Source: Xanthomonas rydalmerensis
Lineage (GTDB): Bacteria > Pseudomonadota > Gammaproteobacteria > Xanthomonadales > Xanthomonadaceae
NCBI RefSeq assembly: GCF_033170385.1
Contig: NZ_CP126170.1
Coordinates: forward strand, 343,501 to 407,500
Reading direction: 5' to 3'
Length of the DNA stretch: 64,000 nucleotides
Numbering within the stretch: position 1 is the stretch's first letter; each line of letters begins with the position of its first letter. Below the pieces are notes generated by a model, which was not told where the DNA came from, searched no databases, and saw nothing but the letters and a program-made list of their open reading frames with translations. Below are positions 26,730 through 34,687 of this stretch, piece after piece. A program made the position numbers and the translations under genes.

Positions 26730-27563
26730 TTAACCCTTTCCGCCAATGATGAACTCAACGCGGCTGCTTCCGCTGCCTATGTCTGCCGAATCGCCGGAAC
26801 CCAGCGACCGCAACAACTGACTCTCGCTCATGCCCGTTGCTGCGCCTGGCGAGGTGTCTTTGATCTCGCGCAGCAGCACGCGCACCGCCCCTACCTTCGA
26901 GGCGACGGCCAACTGCTTGGCCTGGTACTGGTCCAGCTCCAGGGTCACGCTGGAAAAGCCGGTGGACGTATTGGCTTCCTCGCCGTCCTTCGGCGTCGGC
27001 GCCTCGCCGATGCGGCTGCCGGCGGCCAGCACCTTGACCTTCTGCAGCAGTGGGAACACCTGCGCGCCCGCGCCCTGGCCACCATTGCCGCCGGTGGTGG
27101 CGTCCTTGACGAAGAAGATGTCGATCAGGTCGCCTGGCGCGATCATGCCCGAGATCGAATTGTTCTCGTCGACACTCATCGTGTAGGCGACCTTGCCCTT
27201 GGGAATCAGCCGCGAGAACTGGTCGTACAGCGGAACCAGGGCGCTGGCGCTCAAGGGCGCACCACCGCGTGCTGGTGCACGCAGCATCCTGCCTTCGAAC
27301 TGGGTGTGATTGTCGGGCGTGACCGCATCGGCGGGCGCGAACTCGGCCGGGATCGTGCGCAGGGCCAGATCGCCACCTTGCAGGATGGCGCCCTGCGGCA
27401 AATCGTTCACTGGCACCGCGACGTCGACCATCGGTCGGTTGTCCTGAGTCCGTTCCGCGACCGTGGTGCGGATGTAGCTGACCGCGATGAAGGCCGCAAG
27501 GCCGGCCATGACCACGGCGATCAGGATGAAAAGAACGTTCTTGCTGAGTTTGGGTTTCTGCAT
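26730..27563 (-). CDS. cpaB: Flp pilus assembly protein CpaB/RcpC
   Basis: Protein of 277 residues with an N-terminal membrane anchor (NVLFILIAVVMAGLAAFIAVSYI), followed by an SAF-type domain (VPVNDLPQGAILQGGDLALRTIP and MSVDENNSISGMIAPGDLIDIFF) that is shared by CpaB proteins and thought to bind peptidoglycan or pectin-like polymers. CpaB works next to the secretin in the periplasm. It lies 38 bases after the small Flp-like gene and two bases before the secretin gene. Confidence 0.92.
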   Translation of the reverse strand: MQKPKLSKNVLFILIAVVMAGLAAFIAVSYIRTTVAERTQDNRPMVDVAVPVNDLPQGAILQGGDLALRTIPAEFAPADAVTPDNHTQFEGRMLRAPARGGAPLSASALVPLYDQFSRLIPKGKVAYTMSVDENNSISGMIAPGDLIDIFFVKDATTGGNGGQGAGAQVFPLLQKVKVLAAGSRIGEAPTPKDGEEANTSTGFSSVTLELDQYQAKQLAVASKVGAVRVLLREIKDTSPGAATGMSESQLLRSLGSGDSADIGSGSSRVEFIIGGKG

Positions 27564-27601
27564 TGAAGAAGTGCCGTCGGCGGGTTTGTCTCGAAAAGGA
27601 T

Positions 27602-27796
27602 TCAGCCCGTCAGCACGTCGGAGACCGAAATGGCATAGACGAACGCGGCATAGAGTTCTTTCAGGGTGGTCACCACTTCAGTGATCACGTCGGGCTTGGC
27701 GATCAGCACGATCACCAGCGCCATGACCACCACGGTGTATTCGATCGTGGACTGGCCGCGCTGCAGGCGCCGGCCGGGCAGGGCAAGCGCGTTCAT
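27602..27796 (-). CDS. Second Flp-type prepilin
   Basis: Protein of 64 residues. After RRLQRG comes QSTIEYTVVVMALVIVLIA: G before the cleavage point, E at +5, Y at +6 and a hydrophobic helix, which is the signature of Flp prepilins. The short mature part (about 46 residues) fits a minor or alternative Flp pilin. The start overlaps the stop of the upstream gene by four bases. It could also be described as a TadE/F-like minor pseudopilin, but the IEY motif favours the Flp class. Confidence 0.75.
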   Translation of the reverse strand: MNALALPGRRLQRGQSTIEYTVVVMALVIVLIAKPDVITEVVTTLKELYAAFVYAISVSDVLTG

Positions 27797-28485
27797 TCGA
27801 CCACCGCCACGATCACGGTGCCGGTCTGTCCCCGGCTCGAGGTCACGGTGACGCGATCGTCCTGCCGGGTGAAACGGGAGACGCAGTGCGGGCTGCTCGC
27901 AGTGCAGGTCGACGAGGAGCCGTCGCGGGAATAGCCCTGACCGGCGAAGTACCGCGCGTAGTACTGCTGGTTCTGCAGCGGCGTGTAGCGGTTGAGCATG
28001 CTCAGTGTCCTGACATGACGCGGGGTGTCCATGTAGACGATGTCCTCGGCGACCTGTGTGTCGGGTAGCCGGCCGAAGCCTTTGCCGACGCCGTCGGCGG
28101 GGAGGTTTCTCTTCGGAATTTCCATCACGCCGATCTGGCCCTGCGTACGGTTGGCATCGCCACTCAGTTCCACCGTGATGTAGTAGCCGCTCTTGGTCAT
28201 GTGGCCGAGTACGGTCTTGCTGCCGGCCGGCGTCGCCACGACCAGATCGCCCCATGCCTTGCGATAGAACTGCTCGACCTGCTGCGGCGACTGGGCGACG
28301 CGGAATCGGCTGGCGCGCATCGCGATACCGTTGTAGAGCATGTGGTCGGACACGACCTCGCCGGAGGCTTCGTCCGGGACCGGGACGTCCGGCCAGTCCA
28401 CCGCACGCGCCGGCTGCGCCGCCACCGCAGATAGCAGCGCGCCCAGCCCGCTGGCGAGCATGCGATGGGAGCGGCGCGTGTTCAT
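27793..28485 (-). CDS. Exported protein of the Tad locus, function unknown
   Basis: Protein of 230 residues with a signal peptide (about residues 1-28, ending QPARA). The mature part includes YNGIAMRASRFRVAQSPQQVEQFYRKAWG, which suggests a domain that meets polymerising partners. It also has KSGYYITVELSG and a C-terminal segment with two cysteines (STCTASSPHC). I do not recognise a family. Four-base overlaps on both sides bind it tightly into the Tad operon, so a role in pilus assembly in the periplasm is likely by position only. Confidence 0.7.
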   Translation of the reverse strand: MNTRRSHRMLASGLGALLSAVAAQPARAVDWPDVPVPDEASGEVVSDHMLYNGIAMRASRFRVAQSPQQVEQFYRKAWGDLVVATPAGSKTVLGHMTKSGYYITVELSGDANRTQGQIGVMEIPKRNLPADGVGKGFGRLPDTQVAEDIVYMDTPRHVRTLSMLNRYTPLQNQQYYARYFAGQGYSRDGSSSTCTASSPHCVSRFTRQDDRVTVTSSRGQTGTVIVAVVE

Positions 28486-29309
28486 GGCTTGCCCGGCTTG
28501 ACCGGATAGTTGGTCAGCTTGTCCGAGGGCACGACATCCGGCTCGATGGTGCCCAGCTCCAGATCGCCGAGGGAGCCGACCATCGGCAGGATCGGCTTCA
28601 ACGGCTTGACCATGTCGAAGATGCGATCGAGGCCGCTGAAGTAGGACACTGGCGCCAGCGGACGCACCGCGCTGACCACGCTCCGCGGTCCACTGCGTGG
28701 CCCGGACGCGTTCCAGGCATCGGTCAGCAGGGTCTGGTGGCGCTTGTCGACCAGATTGAGATTGTCCAGCGGTTCCAGAAAACGCGCAGGTCGCCCGTCC
28801 GTCGTCTTCAGATCGCGATAGTTCAGTGTCACCTCAGCGGTGACATAGCCGTTGCGATTGGGCGGAAACGCGCCGTCGGCGAAATTCCGCGGCACGAGCC
28901 CGGCCGCGTTGTCGACATAGCCGGGCGAACCGCTGTTGGCGGTTCGCGTGATCGACAGGTCGCTCTTCTCCAGCAACTTCCGGTTGGAGAAGGTGTTGAG
29001 CATCTGGTCGGCGAACGCACCGCTGCCGTTGCCGGACGCACGGCTGGTGATCGGCGTATCGGCGTCGGCAAAGTTGCGGTCCAGCGCGCGTTGCTGCAAC
29101 TGGGCGCGACTGGGCGGTTGATAGTTGTTGGCCACGCTGGCTTCCCAGGCAGCATTGCGCGCGGCTTGCATCGCCATTTGCTTGCTGTGTCCCAGTTTGG
29201 CGACGACGGGAATCAGCAGGAACAGCGGAACCAGCACGGCGGCACACACCGCCAGCTCCACCATCCCCTGTCCGTGCATCCTGCGCGGTGAAAAGAACGT
29301 CGTCTTCAT
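28482..29309 (-). CDS. TadE/TadF-like pseudopilin
   Basis: Protein of 275 residues. The N-terminus HGQGMVELAVCAAVLVPLFLLIPVV has the pseudopilin pattern (G, then E at +5, then a hydrophobic helix), followed by KLGHSKQMAMQAARNAAWEASV as in TadE-type proteins. The 230-residue periplasmic part is rich in N, R and P and has no motif I recognise. It overlaps the next gene by four bases and follows the lipoprotein gene by 11 bases. It is one of at least two TadE-like proteins in the operon. Confidence 0.78.
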   Translation of the reverse strand: MKTTFFSPRRMHGQGMVELAVCAAVLVPLFLLIPVVAKLGHSKQMAMQAARNAAWEASVANNYQPPSRAQLQQRALDRNFADADTPITSRASGNGSGAFADQMLNTFSNRKLLEKSDLSITRTANSGSPGYVDNAAGLVPRNFADGAFPPNRNGYVTAEVTLNYRDLKTTDGRPARFLEPLDNLNLVDKRHQTLLTDAWNASGPRSGPRSVVSAVRPLAPVSYFSGLDRIFDMVKPLKPILPMVGSLGDLELGTIEPDVVPSDKLTNYPVKPGKP

Positions 29310-29320
29310 CCTGCGTCCTC

Positions 29321-30118
29321 CTAGTTCTCTTCCTTCCCGCCCGCCACGTTGGAAGGAATCAGGCCGCTGCCGAGGCTGAACGACTTGACCTGCAGCAAGC
29401 AGCCGTTGCCGCCCTGCAGCGGTTTTGCATCCAGTGGAATGGACTGCAGATAGTTGCCTGCGCCGTCAACCGTACAGCCGGCAACGTCCGCGGGAGAGTC
29501 GGAAAAGCCCCATTTGGTGCCGCCAGACCACATGCAAACTTCCTGCTTGCCGTTTTGCCAGCGCGTGCACGGCTGGCCCTTGATCTGGCTCTCGCCCGCC
29601 AACTTCCAGCCGATTGACTGAACGTTCTGACGCTCCTGGGTTCGGGCGTCGCTATCCAGCGCGGTGTACATGCCGCTCGTGTCTTCGACAGCGCTCTTGT
29701 CCGTGTGTTGCTCGAGCTTGATCATGCAGGTGGCTTGCGCGCTGTCGCCATCGACGCCAAGCGTCCAACTGACCTGATGTGCGAACTGGCGATGGGCGTC
29801 GATCATGATCTCGACCTCGCCGGTTCCCAGCTTCGCCTCTTCTTCTGCGGAGAGCGCACGCATCGGCATGCCGGAACCGCGGCAGGCATCCAGCTTTGCC
29901 TGGTAGTTCTTGCGCTCCCAGTTTTCGCCTCCCATACGCGATTCCCATGTCAGGACCACGTGGAGTGCAGGGAGTGACTTGACGCCACTTTCGGAGGACG
30001 AAGATTCTTCGCCGCTATTGCCTTCTGTCGCGTCGTGCGATTGGCACCCGGCGGTGAACGCCAGAGATGCCATGCACACAAGTGCCAAGGGGCGAAGTCG
30101 ATTGGTTGATACCATCAT
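29321..30118 (-). CDS. Lipoprotein of the Tad locus, function unknown
   Basis: Protein of 265 residues with a signal peptide ending FTAGC (C25), a weaker lipobox with T at -3. A serine/glutamate-rich linker follows, and the mature domain contains four or more cysteines and several tryptophans (WESRMGGENWERKNYQAKLDAC). It contains LDACRG, CMIKLEQH and PCTRWQNGKQEVCMWSGG segments that resemble no family I know. It overlaps the TadG-like gene by four bases, so it is a coupled operon member. The codon use is a little less GC-rich than that of neighbouring genes. Confidence 0.68.
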   Translation of the reverse strand: MMVSTNRLRPLALVCMASLAFTAGCQSHDATEGNSGEESSSSESGVKSLPALHVVLTWESRMGGENWERKNYQAKLDACRGSGMPMRALSAEEEAKLGTGEVEIMIDAHRQFAHQVSWTLGVDGDSAQATCMIKLEQHTDKSAVEDTSGMYTALDSDARTQERQNVQSIGWKLAGESQIKGQPCTRWQNGKQEVCMWSGGTKWGFSDSPADVAGCTVDGAGNYLQSIPLDAKPLQGGNGCLLQVKSFSLGSGLIPSNVAGGKEEN

Positions 30119-31623
30119 GGAGCAAGCACCAGGAATCTGCGGTCAGAATCGGGAGTCTTCACCAGGCGCGCCTGCCAGTACGGGCTGAACAGGCTGCCTT
30201 TTTCGAACTTTCCGTCGCCTCTGCCCCACACCGAGCGCCGGAAGGCGCTAAGTTCATAGGGCCGGTTGAAGTAGACCTGGGCGCTCGCCATCGCACGCAG
30301 TTGCTCGCCGTGCGCCTCGTCCTTGAGTTGCATGCGCCCGCTGCCGATCTTCAGCGCGGAACTGGTACGCGCCTTTGCGATCTGAGTGCCCACTTCGACG
30401 GTATAGATTGGCCCTGCGTTGGCGCCCTCAGGACTTTGCGAATAGGTGTCCTTGACGTCGTGATACCGGGGGCTGACGCCATAGCGATAGCCACTGAGGA
30501 ATGCCTTGTCGCGCTTGAATTCCGGAGAGACAGCGGGGTCGCCCTCGATGAACCTACCGGCGATATCGCTACTTCGGGTGCCGTTGTAGGCCTGGTAGCG
30601 GCGGCCGTCATAGGGCGATTTCCAACCCTGCCCATTGTTCATGCCGGCGAAGAAATTGGGTTTGCGCCCGCTCACCGCCTGGGTACCGCCCCAGCCGATC
30701 GGAAACTTGAAGGTCTTCAAGAACAGGGGCAGACGGAACTGAAAGGCGTCCACACCCGACCAGCGGTCGTACTCGACCATGTCGGTGCCGCCGTTGTTGT
30801 TGAATACGCCGAATGCAGTGCCGTCGCGTGCGCGCGTGAACGTGTCGCGAGACGCCATCACGACATTGCGATAACGCTCGCCACCCTGATTGACGCTTCT
30901 CAGGCCTGCGCCACGACCAGGATCATAGGATTGAAGTTGGTTGCCGGCCAAGCGAACGTTGTTTGCAAGTACGAACTTGCCGCCTGTCGTCAGATCGGCA
31001 TCTGGCACGTTGTCCTTGACCACTTTGCTTGCCATGGTGAAGACGTTGGCTTCTGACGCAAACGTGCTTACAGCTGCCTCGGCGGCCAGCGAGTAGGGAT
31101 GGTCGAGTGCCTGGTCCAGCCAGGTGGTGGTGACATTCGCGGCCTGCAGAAAGAGGATTCGGAACGCCTTGATGGCTCTATTGAGCACGGTCATCGCGCG
31201 ATCGATGGCGATCAGCGCTTCGCCCAGGCCAGGCACCCAGAACAGCAGCACTTCTGCGAACTTGTTGAATTTTTCGAAGTGGACCGTGGTGGAGTGGACC
31301 ATGGTCAGCCAGGAGTTGAGGCTGACGATCTGCGCGATCGCCACTTCGTTGGCGACGCGTCCGCGATTCAGATAGGCAGCGAAATTGCGCGCGCGTGCCT
31401 GTTCGACGGCGATGCTGTACGCAGCGGCATCGGCGGCATTGGTGAGTTCGACCTTCTTACCGACCACCTGGCCGGTGTTGAATGTCACCAACAGCCCCAC
31501 GCACAGCACCATCAGGAATACCAGCACCATGGGCATGGCCTGCCCTCGCATCCTGGAGCGGACGCGGAGCGGCCCCGGCGCGACCATCGTGGTCGAGGGA
31601 TTGGCGGCGGCGATGGTCACCAT
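30115..31623 (-). CDS. tadG: TadG-like pilus assembly protein
   Basis: Protein of 502 residues with a single N-terminal membrane helix (GQAMPMVLVFLMVLCVGLLVTFNTGQ), followed by ELTNAADAAAYSIAVEQARARNFAAYLNRGRVANEVAIAQ. The NAADAAAYS stretch is typical of TadG-type proteins (Flp assembly, TadE-like group). The remaining 400 residues are a large periplasmic part with many aromatic and glycine residues. Start chosen at 31623 because AAGGAAG lies seven bases upstream; an ATG 14 codons earlier lacks a binding site. It is the second gene of the operon, 173 bases after the pilin gene, with a strong hairpin between. Confidence 0.82.
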   Translation of the reverse strand: MVTIAAANPSTTMVAPGPLRVRSRMRGQAMPMVLVFLMVLCVGLLVTFNTGQVVGKKVELTNAADAAAYSIAVEQARARNFAAYLNRGRVANEVAIAQIVSLNSWLTMVHSTTVHFEKFNKFAEVLLFWVPGLGEALIAIDRAMTVLNRAIKAFRILFLQAANVTTTWLDQALDHPYSLAAEAAVSTFASEANVFTMASKVVKDNVPDADLTTGGKFVLANNVRLAGNQLQSYDPGRGAGLRSVNQGGERYRNVVMASRDTFTRARDGTAFGVFNNNGGTDMVEYDRWSGVDAFQFRLPLFLKTFKFPIGWGGTQAVSGRKPNFFAGMNNGQGWKSPYDGRRYQAYNGTRSSDIAGRFIEGDPAVSPEFKRDKAFLSGYRYGVSPRYHDVKDTYSQSPEGANAGPIYTVEVGTQIAKARTSSALKIGSGRMQLKDEAHGEQLRAMASAQVYFNRPYELSAFRRSVWGRGDGKFEKGSLFSPYWQARLVKTPDSDRRFLVLAP

Positions 31624-31756
31624 ACGGCTTCCTTCGGGCAATACCACGCCGAGGGCACGACGCACGCGTCGGACCCGGCTGGTTCCATTGGATTTGGGGT
31701 GTGCTAGCTGAGCGCAGAAGCCCGCATAGGGCTGCTGCCGACAAGATCAACGGCAG

Positions 31757-31789
31757 GCCACCATCTGCCCGCGCCGGGCAGATGGTGGC
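31757..31789 (-). terminator. 14-bp hairpin directly after the Flp pilin gene
   Basis: A perfect 14-bp stem (GCCACCATCTGCCC/GGGCAGATGGTGGC) with a 5-base loop starts eight bases after the pilin stop codon. There is no T run, so it is more likely a partial terminator or an mRNA-protecting structure that keeps pilin transcripts more abundant than the downstream assembly genes. Confidence 0.8.
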
Positions 31790-31796
31790 AAGGGCC

Positions 31797-32072
31797 TTAC
31801 TTGTTGCCGTTGTACTTGTCCATGCCCTTGTCGTTCTGGGCCTGCTGCTGCGCCTTGCCTGCATTGGTGCCAGCGCGGCCGATCATGCCGCTGGCATCCT
31901 TGCCCGACAGTTCCTGCGCCATACCGGCGACCTGGCTGCGGACGGTGCCGCCGAAGAACGTGAACACGCCGATCGCCGCGATCGCGATCAGGGCCACGAT
32001 GATGATGTACTCGGTCATGCCCTGGCCCTGCTGCTTGCGGCCGAAGCGGATGGGCTTGCGTTGGATCTTCAT
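31797..32072 (-). CDS. flp: Flp-type major pilin
   Basis: Protein of 91 residues. After a basic leader (MKIQRKPIRFGRKQQG) comes QGMTEYIIIVALIAIAAIGVF, the Flp pattern with G before the cleavage point, E at +5 and Y at +6. The mature 75 residues end in a hydrophilic glutamine/glycine/lysine-rich tail longer than in typical Flp pilins. It is the first gene of the Tad locus, behind a long leader, with AGGAGAGG as binding site about eight bases before the chosen start (32072); an in-frame ATG ten codons upstream is less well placed. The strong hairpin after it suggests it is made in excess over the assembly genes. Confidence 0.88.
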   Translation of the reverse strand: MKIQRKPIRFGRKQQGQGMTEYIIIVALIAIAAIGVFTFFGGTVRSQVAGMAQELSGKDASGMIGRAGTNAGKAQQQAQNDKGMDKYNGNK

Positions 32073-32171
32073 CTGATTCCTCTCCTTGGCTCGATCGCCC
32101 AATTACCGGCAACACACAAACGTGCCAGCGGCAACGTGTGGCGACATGGGTTCATTAAGTGAAGTCGTTCA

Positions 32172-32216
32172 CGGAGACGAAGCTGGTCTCCGGCCCGCGC
32201 TTTACGTCCAGTAAAG
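32172..32216 (-). promoter_or_regulatory. Two adjacent hairpins in the pilin mRNA leader
   Basis: CGGAGAC-N7-GTCTCCG (32172-32192) and CTTTAC-N5-GTAAAG (32200-32216) are perfect short stems lying about 100-145 bases before the pilin start. If transcription begins near 32290 they are in the 5' untranslated leader of about 220 bases. A role in mRNA stability or protein binding (for example by an RsmA-type regulator) is possible but not shown. Confidence 0.4.
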
Positions 32217-32298
32217 AGATGGTGTGTAGCGGACGTGTGCACTGTAGCGTCGGCTTATTGCCGTTACAAGAAAAGTTGCGTTAATAAATTGGCGATAA

Positions 32299-32327
32299 AT
32301 TTGATGTGAATCACACTATAGAGTCAA
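32299..32327 (-). promoter_or_regulatory. Candidate promoter of the Tad operon
   Basis: On the minus strand TTGACT (32327-32322) and TCAAAT (32304-32299) are 17 bases apart, matching sigma-70 at 5 of 6 and 4 of 6 positions. The spacer holds a perfect TGTGA-A-TCACA palindrome (32305-32315), which could bind a repressor or activator. It is not the Clp/CRP site, which needs a 6-base spacer. The surrounding 100 bases are AT-rich compared with the window. Confidence 0.45.
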
Positions 32328-32659
32328 ACTTTGGACGCGTGCGATCCCGTATGGAATATACAATTGTGAATTCGGTGCAGTCGCGCCGTGCGCACCGTCA
32401 GATTTGGCTGTGATGCGTGGCGGATATGTCGGCATGTTGCACGGGATGCCGTCCGCGAATGGCGCTCCGTCCGCGATCCCACGCGCGGGGCGGGGTGACC
32501 GCGGGCGGCCGGCGACGCGGGACGAGACAGTCGGCAATGTGTATCGATGCGGAGCAAGGCAGATGCGCTTGCTTCGGTCGGGCCGGTAAGGCCGCAGCAT
32601 CGAATGGCGGGTGACCTGCCGCCACGCTGCTTGCAGTCAGAGGAACCGGGCGGACACGG
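32328..32659. other. Intergenic region without a recognised gene
   Basis: About 330 bases upstream of the Tad promoter and downstream of the ABC permease gene. The first part is AT-richer (ATGGAATATACAATTGTGAATTC near 32350), and ACAATTGT at 32362 is an 8-bp palindrome. Several short reading frames exist on both strands, none with family likeness or a good ribosome binding site. Confidence 0.5.
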
Positions 32660-32693
32660 GACGCATCCAGCGGCCCCGGCGCCTGGATGCGTC
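32660..32693 (-). terminator. Hairpin after the ABC permease gene
   Basis: A perfect 11-bp stem (GACGCATCCAG/CTGGATGCGTC) with a 12-base GC-rich loop lies 60-93 bases beyond the permease stop. It lacks a T run on the minus strand, so the terminator call is tentative. Confidence 0.5.
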
Positions 32694-32752
32694 GGGCATG
32701 CGAAGGCGTGGAACCCCTGGACGCCGGGGTAGTGCGGAGAGCACGCGGGGCG

Positions 32753-33568
32753 TCAGCTCCGCAACCCCACCCCGCGCCGCAGCAGCCACAGCGCCAGCGC
32801 CGACAGCACCGCGACGAAGCCCAGCATCAGGCTGTAGGCCACCCACACCGGCACGTCGCTGCTGCCGAGCAGGCCGTAGCGGAAGGCGTTGACCATGTAG
32901 AAGATGGGGTTGGCGTGGGTCGCGGCCTCGGCCCAGCCGGGCAGCAGCTTGACCGAATAGAACACGCCGCCCAGATAGGTCAGCGGGGTCAGGATGAAGG
33001 TCGGCACGATCGCCACGTCGTCGAACTTCTTCGCGTAGACCGCGTTGATGAAGCCGGCCAGGGAGAAGATGGTCGCGCCCAGCAGCACCGTCGTCAGGGT
33101 CACCAGCGGGTGCGGGATGCGCACCGGGGTGAAGAACATGGCGATGATCAGCACGATCACGCCGACCATCAGCCCGCGCAGCACGGCGCCGGCGACGTAG
33201 CCCCACAGGATCACCCAGTTGGGCATGGGGCTGACCAGCAGTTCCTCGACGTGGCGGCCGAACTTGGCGCCGAAGAAGCTGGAACTGATGTTGCCGTAGC
33301 TGTTCTGGATCACGCTCATCATCACCAGGCCGGGGACGATGAATTGCATGTAGCTGTAGCCGCCCATGTCGCCCACGCGCGAGCCGATCAGGCCGCCGAA
33401 GATCAGGAAGTACAGGGTCATGGTGATCGCCGGCGGCACCAGGGTCTGGCCCCAGATGCGCAGGATGCGCTTGACCTCGCGGCGCACGATGGTGCCCAGC
33501 GCGACCCAGTTGCGCTGGGCCGGGGTGGCGTCGGAAACGGGGAGGGTGGAATCGGTCTGGGTGGTCAT
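32753..33568 (-). CDS. yadH: ABC-2 type transporter permease, YadH-like
   Basis: Inner-membrane permease of 271 residues with six hydrophobic segments and the ABC-2 pattern near residues 75-150 (YSYMQFIVPGLVMMSVIQNSYGNISSSFFGAKFGRHVEELLVSPMP). Late TIFSLAGFINAVYAKKFDDVAIVPTFILTPLTYLGGVFYSV is the second conserved block. It works with the ATPase encoded 19 bases upstream as an exporter; the substrate of YadGH is not established. Length is as in E. coli YadH (256). Confidence 0.88.
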   Translation of the reverse strand: MTTQTDSTLPVSDATPAQRNWVALGTIVRREVKRILRIWGQTLVPPAITMTLYFLIFGGLIGSRVGDMGGYSYMQFIVPGLVMMSVIQNSYGNISSSFFGAKFGRHVEELLVSPMPNWVILWGYVAGAVLRGLMVGVIVLIIAMFFTPVRIPHPLVTLTTVLLGATIFSLAGFINAVYAKKFDDVAIVPTFILTPLTYLGGVFYSVKLLPGWAEAATHANPIFYMVNAFRYGLLGSSDVPVWVAYSLMLGFVAVLSALALWLLRRGVGLRS

Positions 33569-33587
33569 GGTCGTCGCCGTGGGGGCA

Positions 33588-34589
33588 TCAGGGAGTGGCG
33601 GGCGGCGGCGTGGCGCCGGCGCTGGCCGTGGCGGCGTCGCGGTGCTCGCCGGTGAGGCGCACGAACAGTTCTTCCAGGCGATTGCTCTTGGTGCGCATGG
33701 AGCGCACGCGGATGCCGGCGTCGCCCAGTGCGGCGAACACGCGGTTGAGGTCCATCGCCCGCGGCATGTCCAGGTCCAGGGTGTGCGCGTCCTGGGCGAG
33801 CAGGGTGGTGCCTTCGATCGCCGGCAACTGCGCCGGCAGCTCGCCGTCGATGTCCAGCAGGAAGCCTTCCACGTCCAGCTTGGCCAGCAGTTCGCGCATC
33901 GGTCCCTGTTCGACGATGCGGCCGCGGTCGATGATCGCCAGGTTGCGGCACAGGCTCTCCGCTTCCTCCAGGTAGTGCGTGGTGAGGATGATGGTGGTGC
34001 CGGCGGCGTTGATCTCGCGCAGCACGCGCCACATGTCGCGGCGGATCTCGATGTCCACGCCGGCGGTGGGTTCGTCCAGGATCAGCAGGCGCGGCCGGGT
34101 CATCATCGCGCGGGCGATCATCAGCCGCCGCTTCATGCCGCCGGACAGGGTGCGGCTCATCACCTGGGCCTTCTCCCACAGGTGCGCGCGCTTGAGTTCC
34201 ACTTCGGCCAGGCGCTCGGCCTCGGCGCGCGGCATGCCGTAGAAGCCGGCGTAGTTGACCAGGATGTCGAAGGGCTTCTCGAACAGGTTAAAGTTGATTT
34301 CCTGCGGCACCAGGCCGATCAGGCGCATCGCCGTGCTGCGCTGGCTGCTCAGGTCGGTGCCAAACACCTCGACCTGGCCGGCGCTGAGGTTGACCAGCGA
34401 ACTGATGATGCCGATCAGGGTGGACTTGCCGGCGCCGTTGGGGCCGAGCAGGGCGAAGAAGTCGCCGGGCAGCACGTCCAGCGACACGCCATGCAGGGCC
34501 TGCACGCCGTTGTCGTAGGTCTTGCGCAGGTCGCGCACGCGCAGGGCGGGCGCCGGCGTCTGGGAAGAAAGAGCAGGTGCGGGAGTCAA
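33588..34589 (-). CDS. yadG: ABC transporter ATP-binding protein, YadG-like
   Basis: ATPase of 333 residues. Walker A GPNGAGKST lies near residues 49-57, signature LSGGM near 149, and Walker B with D-loop LLILDEPTAGVD near 168-179, with the H-loop in LTTHYLEEAE. A C-terminal extension of about 100 residues (residues 230-333) ends in an alanine/proline-rich tail. It pairs with the permease gene that follows. The gene is divergent from the ferredoxin reductase gene; a TATAAT hexamer on its strand lies about 50 bases before the start. Confidence 0.9.
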   Translation of the reverse strand: MTPAPALSSQTPAPALRVRDLRKTYDNGVQALHGVSLDVLPGDFFALLGPNGAGKSTLIGIISSLVNLSAGQVEVFGTDLSSQRSTAMRLIGLVPQEINFNLFEKPFDILVNYAGFYGMPRAEAERLAEVELKRAHLWEKAQVMSRTLSGGMKRRLMIARAMMTRPRLLILDEPTAGVDIEIRRDMWRVLREINAAGTTIILTTHYLEEAESLCRNLAIIDRGRIVEQGPMRELLAKLDVEGFLLDIDGELPAQLPAIEGTTLLAQDAHTLDLDMPRAMDLNRVFAALGDAGIRVRSMRTKSNRLEELFVRLTGEHRDAATASAGATPPPATP

Positions 34590-34636
34590 GGCGGGCCTTC
34601 GCGCCGCATCGACGGCGCAGGAGAAGTGCAGCCGCT

Positions 34637-34642
34637 ATTATA
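34637..34642 (-). promoter_or_regulatory. Candidate -10 element of the yadGH-like operon
   Basis: TATAAT on the minus strand, 48 bases before the ATPase start, in the 98-base space shared with the divergent ferredoxin reductase gene. A good -35 is not seen at 16-18 bases, so the promoter may need an activator. The same AT patch reads TATTAT on the plus strand. Confidence 0.35.
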
Positions 34643-34687
34643 GAAGACCTCGTGGGGTCGCCCCCGGCCACAGACTGTTGCATCTCC

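Noticed and set aside
24364..26733. Plus-strand open frame of 789 codons over the secretin and TadA genes
   Set aside because: Very rich in H, R, A, D and Q with no domain; the Tad genes on the minus strand account for the region.
32305..32315. TGTGA-A-TCACA as a Clp/CRP site
   Set aside because: The Clp/CRP site needs six bases between the arms; here there is one, so another regulator would be needed.
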